Source: an uncultured Collinsella sp.
Lineage (GTDB): Bacteria; Actinomycetota; Coriobacteriia; Coriobacteriales; Coriobacteriaceae
Length of the DNA stretch: 5,611 nt
Direction: 5' to 3'
NCBI GenBank assembly: GCA_900555225.1
Contig: USKL01000115.1
Location: forward strand, 1 to 5,611
Shown: piece by piece, positions 1-4,782 of the stretch
Numbering within the stretch: the stretch's first letter is position 1
Layout: every line of letters begins with the position of its first letter
Program-made: the position numbers and the translations under genes
The notes under the pieces: model-generated
Told to the model about the DNA's origin: nothing
The model's input: the letters and a program-made list of their open reading frames with translations, nothing else
Databases searched by the model: none

Positions 1-351
1 GCCGGGCTTCATTCCCGGGATCAGGCCGATCATGTTATTGATCAGGATGAACAGGAAAAGCGAGCACAGGAACGGGAAGTGCTTCTTCCAGTTCTCACCC
101 ACGACGCCCTTGCCGATATCGTTCTCGACGTACTCGATGATGTACTCGAAACCGTTGACGAAGAAGCCCTTGGGAACCAAAGTCTGCTTCTTCTTGAACA
201 CGGCCAGGACGATCAGGAGCACGATCGTGGAGACGATCAGCCAAAACGAGTACTGCGTGATGCCGCAGCTCAGATCGCCCACGACAGGGGTGGAGCTGAA
301 CTCGCTGACCAGATGATTAATCTCATCAGGCAGCTTTTCAAAAATTTCCAC
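1..351 (-). CDS. atpB: ATP synthase F0 subunit a, N-terminal part (runs off window)
   Basis: Subunit a is the integral membrane stator protein that forms the proton half-channels against the c-ring of F1F0-ATP synthase. 117 residues are visible and the frame is still open at base 1. A GTG start is chosen: AAAGG sits 7-8 bases upstream, inside the last codons of the preceding gene, whose TAA ends only 3 bases before this GTG, which suggests translational coupling. The protein starts MEIFEKLPDEI, has a first membrane helix at about residues 37-52, then the loop with VPKGFFVNGFEYIIEYV (about 59-75). A second hydrophobic stretch around 92-112 ends in the family-typical FLFILINNMIGLIPG. The functional C-terminal helices with the essential Arg are outside the window. 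The identification rests on the LFLFI-x-x-NN-x-x-GLIPG signature and the position at the head of an atp operon. Confidence 0.93.
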   Translation of the reverse strand, partial: MEIFEKLPDEINHLVSEFSSTPVVGDLSCGITQYSFWLIVSTIVLLIVLAVFKKKQTLVPKGFFVNGFEYIIEYVENDIGKGVVGENWKKHFPFLCSLFLFILINNMIGLIPGMKPG

Positions 352-354
352 GAC

Positions 355-678
355 TTACCTTTCGACCTCATGAGGATCTCGTAGCGCCTTGGCGACGCGA
401 ACCGCGCAGGCGGCCATAAAGGCCACGAAGCCGATCGCCTCGCCCAGGAGGAACATGCGAAATGCCTCTCCGAACAACACAAACACAACCAAGGTAAAGA
501 CGAGCAGAGCGATTGCCGAGACCGCCAGACTCACCATACCCTTGAGCATGTCCGCATTCTGCTTATCGTCAAGAACCGGCTTGAGCGTAAAGACAAAGGG
601 AAGGAAGGCAATCGCGCCCGCGATGGCACCTGCAACGATAGCGAGCAGATCGGCTATCTGAAACACTGGCGTCCTCAC
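355..678 (-). CDS. Small membrane protein in AtpI position (putative ATP synthase subunit I)
   Basis: A 107-residue, strongly hydrophobic protein directly upstream of atpB (3-base gap). Three membrane helices are visible, at about 11-31, 48-69 and 74-95, with a basic C-terminal tail (RVAKALRDPHEVER). AtpI proteins in this position are small membrane proteins linked to c-ring assembly or ion handling of the ATP synthase; that role is inferred from position and size, since AtpI sequences are poorly conserved. The longest frame starts at GTG 678, with AAGGA only about 2 bases upstream, which is tight. A second GTG at 666 (residue 5) has AGGA 5 bases upstream and may be the real start, giving 103 residues. 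It appears to be the first gene of the atp operon, behind the promoter at 729-756. Confidence 0.72.
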   Translation of the reverse strand: MRTPVFQIADLLAIVAGAIAGAIAFLPFVFTLKPVLDDKQNADMLKGMVSLAVSAIALLVFTLVVFVLFGEAFRMFLLGEAIGFVAFMAACAVRVAKALRDPHEVER

Positions 679-728
679 TTTCCTTTTTTATCGCCTCACA
701 GGACAGTTCCCGCCAAACATTGGTGACT

Positions 729-756
729 ATTGTACGAGCCAATCGCTAAAGTACAA
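729..756 (-). promoter_or_regulatory. Probable sigma-70-type promoter of the atp operon
   Basis: On the minus strand, TTGTAC (751-756) is followed by a 16-base spacer and TACAAT (729-734), each differing from consensus by one or two bases. Transcription would begin near base 722, giving a leader of about 45 bases before the small membrane gene. The upstream gene upp ends in an intrinsic terminator, so the atp genes need their own promoter here. Confidence 0.65.
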
Positions 757-773
757 CCGAAAAAGCATCGGTT
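755..773 (-). repeat. Short inverted repeat touching the -35 box
   Basis: AACCGA and TCGGTT form a perfect 6-base inverted repeat with a 7-base spacer. It abuts and overlaps by two bases the -35 hexamer of the atp promoter. It could be a protein-binding site or a weak hairpin; there is no U-tract, so it is not called a terminator. Confidence 0.3.
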
Positions 774-811
774 AATACGCACCTGTTCGTTTTCTTAAGA
801 CCTTCTTTATG

Positions 812-849
812 CCGCAGGTACGGTAATACGTTTTTCTCGAACCCTGCGG
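812..849. repeat. Inverted repeat in the upp-atp gap
   Basis: CCGCAGG (812-818) and CCTGCGG (843-849) are perfect 7-base inverted arms separated by 24 bases. It lies between the upp terminator and the atp promoter, in a stretch with no credible gene. Neither side is followed by a T-run on its transcribed strand, so it is not a classical terminator. Its function is unknown. Confidence 0.35.
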
Positions 850-863
850 GGCAAAACGTCCAT

Positions 864-908
864 TAACTAAAGGTGCGCACAGGCGTCTTCTACTTGCCCG
901 CGCGCACC
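864..908 (-). terminator. Intrinsic terminator downstream of upp
   Basis: Read on the minus strand, GGTGCGC (902-908) pairs perfectly with GCGCACC (872-878). The inner arms GCGGGC and GCCTGT continue the helix with two G-U pairs, giving a 13-pair stem with an 11-base loop. A short T-rich tail (TTTAGTTA) follows at once. It begins about 42 bases after the upp stop. The two G-U pairs show the stem is better on the minus strand, matching the direction of upp. Confidence 0.75.
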
Positions 909-949
909 ATTTCTTCCTATTTGCAGCCGCGGCCGTCTTAGCCCAGCGA

Positions 950-1597
950 CTAGAGCGTGCCGTAGATGCGATCGCCGGCGTCGCCCAGGCCGGGAACGAT
1001 GTAGGCAGCCTCGTTGAGATGGTCGTCGATAGCACAGGTATAGATATGCACATCTGGGTCCTTCTCGGTCAGCGACTTGAGGCCCTCGGGGGCAGCGACG
1101 ATGCACAGCATGCGGATGTCCTTGACACCGCGCTCGCGCAGGTAGCTGATGGCCATCTCGGCCGAACCGCCCGTGGCGAGCATGGGGTCGACGACCAGGC
1201 AGATGCGCTGGTCGATATCCTTGGGCATCTTGCAGTAATACTCGTGCGGCTCGTGGGTAACCTCGTCGCGCTCCATACCGATGTGGCCCACGCGAGCGGA
1301 GGGTACCAAGTCGAGGATGCCATCGACCATGCCAAGGCCTGCACGCAGAATGGGAACGATGGCGAGCTTTTTGCCGGCGAGCTGCTTAAACGTTGCGGTG
1401 GTGATGGGGGTCTCGACTTCGACGTCTTCCATGGGCAGGTCGCGCATGGCCTCGTAGCCGTCAAAAAGTGCGAGTTCGCGCACGAGCTGGCGGAACTGGT
1501 TGGTGCCGGTGTTTTTGTCGCGCAGAATCGACAGCTTATGCTGGACGAGCGGGTGATCGACAAGGGTCACACGGGACGTATCGTAGGTGACGGTCAT
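950..1597 (-). CDS. upp: Uracil phosphoribosyltransferase
   Basis: A cytosolic pyrimidine-salvage enzyme that makes UMP and pyrophosphate from uracil and PRPP. The 215-residue product is close to the usual 208-210. The PRPP-binding loop is DPMLATGGS at residues 137-145, preceded by the hydrophobic strand RICLVV. The C-terminal uracil-binding motif [13 protein letters not shown] is at 202-214, and the RAGLGM motif at 85-90. The start at ATG 1597 ([10 protein letters not shown]) is chosen because it has AAAGGGG about 10 bases upstream and matches the usual N-terminus. The frame stays open to 1645, but those 16 extra codons (Arg/Ser/Gly/Asn-rich) have no family support. A 123-base gap separates it from glpK, with no strong promoter in it. 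The gene closes with the terminator at 864-908. upp just upstream of the atp operon is also the B. subtilis arrangement. Confidence 0.96.
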   Translation of the reverse strand: MTVTYDTSRVTLVDHPLVQHKLSILRDKNTGTNQFRQLVRELALFDGYEAMRDLPMEDVEVETPITTATFKQLAGKKLAIVPILRAGLGMVDGILDLVPSARVGHIGMERDEVTHEPHEYYCKMPKDIDQRICLVVDPMLATGGSAEMAISYLRERGVKDIRMLCIVAAPEGLKSLTEKDPDVHIYTCAIDDHLNEAAYIVPGLGDAGDRIYGTL

Positions 1598-1720
1598 GGG
1601 TTGATTGCCCCTTTCGTTGCGGCCGGAAGATGGCCTTGCTGACAAGGCGCATGGCGATGTTGTTGCCGCGCGCCGTGCATAAGTTTAGCGGTTTGTTGTA
1701 TCGAGCAGCCCATCGCAGCC
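1598..1720 (-). other. Intergenic gap glpK-upp with weak hairpin
   Basis: This 123-base gap has no credible gene. A weak imperfect hairpin (GGCGC at 1646-1650 with GCGCC at 1670-1674, inner GGC/GCC, 9-base loop) lies in the possible upp leader without a T-run. No promoter better than three of six matches in the -10 box was found, so upp may be read through from glpK or start from a promoter I cannot recognise. Confidence 0.3.
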
Positions 1721-3262
1721 CTACTGTGCGGTACTGAGCGAGCGCTTGACTGCATCACGCCAGCCCGCAAGGTTTTGCTCGCGACGCTCGGCGGACATAT
1801 GGGGAAGGAAGGTCCTAACGATCTGGGCATTTTGCTCCAGCTCTTCAAGGTCTTCCCAATAGCCGACAGCAAGACCCGCCAAGTACGCGGCACCGATTGC
1901 CGTGGTCTCCACCGTCTCGCATTGCAGCACGGGGATATCCAGCAGGTCGGCCTGGAATTGCATGATGAACTCGTTGCGTGAGGCGCCGCCATCGACGGAC
2001 AGGCGCTCAATCGAAAGTCCCACGTCCTGCTCCATGGCGCGCAGCACGTCATAACTCTGGTAGGCCATGGACTCGCAGGCCGCACGCACAATGGTCGCGC
2101 GACTCGAGGCACCGGTCAGGCCGCACACGATACCGCGGGCACGCGGGTCCCACCAGGGAGCGCCCAGGCCAGCGAAGGCGGGGACGAAGTAGCAGCCCTC
2201 GTTGTCGTTGATCGAAGCGGCGAGTTGCGCGGACTCGCTCACACTCGAGATGATGCCCATGTTGTTGCGCAGCCAGTTCATGGTTGAGCCGGCGGCAAAG
2301 ATAGAACCCTCGAGCGCATAGCTGATCTTGCCGTCCGCGGCGATACCGATCGTGGAGACCAGACCGTTCTTGGATTCGACGACCTCGTCGCCGGTGTTCA
2401 TGAGCATAAAGCAACCCGTGCCATAGGTGTTTTTGGTCTGGCCGGGATGGAAGCAGCAGTGGCCGAACAGCGACGCCTGCTGATCGCCCGCCACGCCCAT
2501 GATGGGCGGCATGTTGGTCATGATGTCGCTCGCGACGCGGCCGTAGTCGCCCGAGCTCCAACGAACCTCGGGCATCATGGAACGTGGAACGTCAAAGAGC
2601 GCCAGCAGGTCGTCGTCCCAATCGAGCGTATGGATATTAAAGAGCGCCGTGCGGCTGGCATTGGTGTAGTCGGTGGCAAAGACCTGACTGCCGGTGAGGT
2701 TGTAGATGAGCCAGGTATCGATGGTGCCGAACATGAGGTCGCCCGCCGCCGCGCTCTCACGCGCACCGTCGACGTTGTCGAGGATCCACTGCACCTTGGA
2801 AGCCGAGAAATACGGATCGAGCGTGAGTCCCGTGCGGGAGCGCACCAGCTCTTCTGCGCCCCGCTCGACCAGCTCGTCGATCAGAGGTGCGGTGCGACGG
2901 CATTGCCACACGATGGCGTTATAGATGGGTTGGCCGCTTATGCGGTCCCACACCACCGTGGTCTCGCGCTGGTTGGAGATACCGATGGCGGCGATGCGGT
3001 CAGAATGGATGCCGCTCTTAAACTGGACCTCCATCATCACGCCGATCTGGCTGGCAAGCACCTCCATGGGGTCTTGCTCTATCCAACCGGGACGCGGGAA
3101 GCTGGTTTTGACGCTACGACGTGCCTGCGCGACGATGCAGCCGTACTCGTCGACGATGGTCGCAAGTACCGAGGTGGTGCCGCAGTCGAGCGCCATGATG
3201 TAGGAACCGCCAAAGTTAAACGAGGCATCTTCCATGCCCAGGCTGCCCAGATTCAACGACAT
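1721..3262 (-). CDS. glpK: Glycerol kinase (FGGY family)
   Basis: Phosphorylates glycerol to sn-glycerol 3-phosphate with ATP in the cytosol, the entry step of glycerol use. At 513 residues it is full length for the family (about 500). Glycerol-site residues are present: NQRET (97-101), IVWQCRRT (117-124), DPYFSASK (149-156) and AGDQQA (258-263). C-terminal nucleotide-domain motifs are TYGTGCF (279-285), YALEGS (315-320), AFAGLGAPWWDP (362-373) and DGGASRN (424-430). The start at ATG 3262 has AAAGG 8 bases upstream, but gives an N-terminal extension of about 14 residues over E. coli GlpK; ATG at residue 10 is an alternative. Oddities: the phosphate-binding loop reads DCGTTSVLA instead of DQGTTSSRA, and the GGKGGTR fructose-bisphosphate loop is absent. 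It lies 13 bases after the Sua5-like gene and is probably co-transcribed with it. No glpF or glpD is adjacent. Confidence 0.95.
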   Translation of the reverse strand: MSLNLGSLGMEDASFNFGGSYIMALDCGTTSVLATIVDEYGCIVAQARRSVKTSFPRPGWIEQDPMEVLASQIGVMMEVQFKSGIHSDRIAAIGISNQRETTVVWDRISGQPIYNAIVWQCRRTAPLIDELVERGAEELVRSRTGLTLDPYFSASKVQWILDNVDGARESAAAGDLMFGTIDTWLIYNLTGSQVFATDYTNASRTALFNIHTLDWDDDLLALFDVPRSMMPEVRWSSGDYGRVASDIMTNMPPIMGVAGDQQASLFGHCCFHPGQTKNTYGTGCFMLMNTGDEVVESKNGLVSTIGIAADGKISYALEGSIFAAGSTMNWLRNNMGIISSVSESAQLAASINDNEGCYFVPAFAGLGAPWWDPRARGIVCGLTGASSRATIVRAACESMAYQSYDVLRAMEQDVGLSIERLSVDGGASRNEFIMQFQADLLDIPVLQCETVETTAIGAAYLAGLAVGYWEDLEELEQNAQIVRTFLPHMSAERREQNLAGWRDAVKRSLSTAQ

Positions 3263-3275
3263 CGCTTACACCTTT

Positions 3276-3929
3276 CTATTGCATCGGGTCGGACAGGACC
3301 CGTTCGATCTCTGATGCGGGAAGTGCGCCTTGGCGCAGGATCTGGAGCCCGCCGTGCTGGAACGACACGATGGTCGAGGCGTCGCGACACGGGGTCTCGC
3401 CGGCGTCGACGGCAACATCGACCCCCTCCAGGATGCGCTCCTCCACCGTGACAAAACTTGCCGGCGCGGGCGCGCCATGCGTGTTGGCGCTGGTGCAGGC
3501 AAGAGGGCTGCCGCAGGCGCGGATGAGCGCTTGCACCACGGGCGAGGCCGAAGCGCGAAGTGCCACCGTGTCGTCGGCGGCGCGCATAAAGGTCGGCACG
3601 CAGGGGGCCGCCTTGACCACGATAGTCAGGGCTCCCGGCCAGCATCGTCGCGCGAGTACGCGAGCCTCTTCGGGGATATCCACGCCATAGCGGTCGAGTG
3701 CTTCGGCATTATCAACCAGCCAGGCGACCGTTTGGGTGAGCTTGCGCTGCTTGAGGGTAAAGATGCGGCGGTAGCCGGTACCGAGCGCAGGGACCGCGGT
3801 GCCATTGACGACAGCCTGCGGATCGCGCGGCCACGATGGGAATTCGCTTGTATCTTGGGGTACGGCGTCCGAGAAGGCGAGCCGATGCGGCTCGCGCGTT
3901 CCCTCGTATACCCGATAGACCGTCTGCAT
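3276..3929 (-). CDS. YrdC/Sua5/YwlC-family protein (putative threonylcarbamoyl-AMP synthase), divergent N-terminus
   Basis: The family makes threonylcarbamoyl-AMP from threonine, bicarbonate and ATP for t6A37 of ANN-decoding tRNAs. At 217 residues it is the length of a lone YrdC domain. Clear family features are RIFTLKQR with the KxR pair at K60/R62, WPGALTIV at 97-104, TVALR at 121-125, CTSANTHG with the SxN signature at S147/N149, and a C-terminal ILRQGALP. The usual PTETVYGLG motif just before RIF-x-x-K is not recognisable; residues 1-52 are unlike the family, though GTAVPALGTG at 43-52 may be a degenerate remnant. The start at ATG 3929 is forced by an in-frame TAA 15 bases upstream of it; AGGGG lies about 11 bases upstream. 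The family assignment is firm. Synthase activity is less sure because of the altered N-terminus. It stands where Sua5 often sits near prmC, and its stop overlaps the glpK ribosome-binding site region. Confidence 0.85.
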   Translation of the reverse strand: MQTVYRVYEGTREPHRLAFSDAVPQDTSEFPSWPRDPQAVVNGTAVPALGTGYRRIFTLKQRKLTQTVAWLVDNAEALDRYGVDIPEEARVLARRCWPGALTIVVKAAPCVPTFMRAADDTVALRASASPVVQALIRACGSPLACTSANTHGAPAPASFVTVEERILEGVDVAVDAGETPCRDASTIVSFQHGGLQILRQGALPASEIERVLSDPMQ

Positions 3930-3939
3930 GTGTATGCCA

Positions 3940-4016
3940 GCCCCTTACGCTCTGGTGAAAGTTTGTTTACTGAGGGGCATTCTCGCACGAAACATTCAGC
4001 CTATTTGCCCAGAGCG
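3940..4016 (-). promoter_or_regulatory. Possible structured 5' leader of the Sua5-like gene
   Basis: On the minus strand CGCTCTGG (4009-4016) can pair perfectly over 8 bases with CCAGAGCG (3948-3955). An overlapping segment GGGCA (4006-4010) can instead pair with TGCCC (3975-3979). GCCCCT (3973-3978) can also pair with AGGGGC (3940-3945), which contains the only Shine-Dalgarno candidate of the gene. The folds are partly mutually exclusive. This could be a regulated leader, or chance pairing in GC-rich DNA. I recognise no known riboswitch class. No convincing promoter was found in this 134-base gap. Confidence 0.3.
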
Positions 4017-4063
4017 CATGTTGGTTTGGTGAGCGGCTCTAGTAGTCGGTGAAAGTGAGGGGG

Positions 4064-4510
4064 TTATTGGACTGCGACGAACTTCTTTGGCCTGCCGGCG
4101 TGGCATCTTTGGGCGGCGTAGCGCTCGATGCTGTCTATCGTTATCATCCGACGGCCGTCGACGAGTTCAACATCGAGTTTTCCGGCTTTGACCAGCGCGG
4201 TAATCCGCGGAGCGGAGACTTTGAGGTCCAGCGCTGCATCTTTAAATGTTCGGCACGCCGCTTCCCGAGCGTCCTCGTGGTCGATTTCGACTGAAAGGGC
4301 CACGACCTCGGCCGAGCGTTCGTACCCTGCCGGAGTCAAACCGTTGTTGAGGTCGTCGGCCAAAAACGCCATCAGCGCCTCGGTGGCATGGGTAATCGCT
4401 TCTTCGCGCGTATCGCCATCGGCAAAGGCGCCGGGAAGCTGCGGGAAGCTGGCGCAGTAACCGTCGTCTTCTTTTATGAGAACGCAGTCATAGGTAAATC
4501 GCTGCCTCAT
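4064..4510 (-). CDS. hicB: HicB-type antitoxin with C-terminal helix-turn-helix
   Basis: HicB antitoxins bind and neutralise the HicA mRNA interferase and repress their own operon. The 148-residue protein has a typical HicB N-terminal domain: GYCASFPQLPGAFADGDTRE (17-36) followed by the EAI-x-x-A-x-EAL helix (37-46). The C-terminal half (about 88-131) contains a helix-turn-helix with a wing, VSAPRITALVKAGKLDVELV followed by DGRRMITIDSIERY, resembling excisionase/MerR-like DNA-binding domains. The tail is basic (HAGRPKKF). The ATG at 4510 has GGAGG 4 bases upstream; the frame is open to an ATG at 4555, but that start would overlap hicA and lacks family support. The hicA stop is 11 bases upstream, so the two genes are one transcriptional unit in toxin-first order. 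Confidence 0.9.
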   Translation of the reverse strand: MRQRFTYDCVLIKEDDGYCASFPQLPGAFADGDTREEAITHATEALMAFLADDLNNGLTPAGYERSAEVVALSVEIDHEDAREAACRTFKDAALDLKVSAPRITALVKAGKLDVELVDGRRMITIDSIERYAAQRCHAGRPKKFVAVQ

Positions 4511-4521
4511 TTTGCCTCCAA

Positions 4522-4707
4522 CTACCATCCAGCTTGGCGACGAATACTTGCCCACGTGCCCTTCTTTGGTCGATCACCACCAGAGCCGTTCACGGTGACA
4601 ACACGATCGCCAGAAACATACTTAGCATGACTACCGACTTGCGCGACCTTCACGAATCCATCGTGCTTGAGTAGGGCAATGATTTCCCGAAAGGTAGGAG
4701 GTTGCAT
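4522..4707 (-). CDS. hicA: HicA-type toxin (mRNA interferase)
   Basis: HicA toxins are small double-stranded-RNA-binding-fold ribonucleases that cut mRNA and are held inactive by HicB. The 61-residue length is normal. Visible features are the start FREIIALLKHDGFVKVAQ, the GSHAKY motif with the catalytic-type histidine at H27, the beta segment DRVVTVNGS, and the terminal PKKGTWASIRRQAGW, which matches the family's KKGTLRSILKQAG ending. The toxin therefore looks intact. The ATG at 4707 is preceded by GAGGT at a 6-base spacing. It is transcribed from the promoter at 4733-4761 and followed directly by hicB. Confidence 0.9.
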   Translation of the reverse strand: MQPPTFREIIALLKHDGFVKVAQVGSHAKYVSGDRVVTVNGSGGDRPKKGTWASIRRQAGW

Positions 4708-4731
4708 GGGCCGACCTCTTTCAGCCGTCCT

Positions 4732-4753
4732 AATTATAAACTACTTTATAATT
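4732..4753. promoter_or_regulatory. Palindromic operator candidate for HicB
   Basis: Nine-base perfect inverted arms (AATTATAAA at 4732-4740, TTTATAATT at 4745-4753) flank the 4-base centre CTAC. The site covers the -10 box and most of the spacer of the hicAB promoter, so binding would block RNA polymerase. HicB proteins with DNA-binding domains are known autoregulators; binding here is inferred. The element is purely AT-rich in arms, in contrast to the GC-rich surroundings. Confidence 0.6.
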
Positions 4754-4761
4754 TTTGCTAA
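4733..4761 (-). promoter_or_regulatory. Promoter of hicAB
   Basis: On the minus strand TTAGCA (4756-4761, four of six consensus bases) is followed by a 17-base spacer and a perfect TATAAT (4733-4738). Transcription would start near 4726, leaving a leader of about 19 bases with the hicA ribosome-binding site. Confidence 0.75.
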
Positions 4762-4782
4762 CCAGTTAATAAATATTACTGG
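4762..4782 (-). repeat. Small inverted repeat over the prmC stop codon
   Basis: CCAGT and ACTGG form a 5-base inverted repeat with an 11-base AT-rich loop, overlapping the prmC stop TAA. The adjacent AAT/ATT could lengthen the stem with one bulge. The following bases (TTAGCAAAAA) are not a good U-tract, so termination of prmC here is possible but weakly supported. Confidence 0.25.

Noticed and set aside
772..1053. Minus-strand frame of 93 codons over the end of upp and the gap
   Set aside because: Most of it overlaps upp in another frame and the rest runs through the terminator hairpin; no ribosome-binding site or family features.
1019..1642. Plus-strand open frame of 207 codons
   Set aside because: Antisense to upp, whose motifs are unmistakable; no family features of its own.
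1598..1645. Longer upp start giving 231 residues
   Set aside because: The 16 extra residues do not match the family, while ATG 1597 has a ribosome-binding site and the usual N-terminal sequence.
2447..3451. Long plus-strand open frame of 334 codons
   Set aside because: It lies antisense to glpK and the Sua5-like gene, has Arg/Ala/Gly/His-rich composition typical of the reverse of GC-rich codons, and resembles no family.
3330..4052. Plus-strand open frame of 240 codons
   Set aside because: Antisense to the Sua5-like gene, no recognisable domain, composition of a shadow frame.
3954..4056. Nine-base direct repeat (GGTGAAAGT at 3954-3962 and 4048-4056) as insertion-site duplication
   Set aside because: The copies flank only intergenic sequence and not the hicAB cassette, and no mobile gene is present; a chance repeat is likelier.
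4511..4555. Longer hicB start giving 163 residues
   Set aside because: It would overlap hicA and add a sequence foreign to HicB; ATG 4510 has GGAGG at good spacing.
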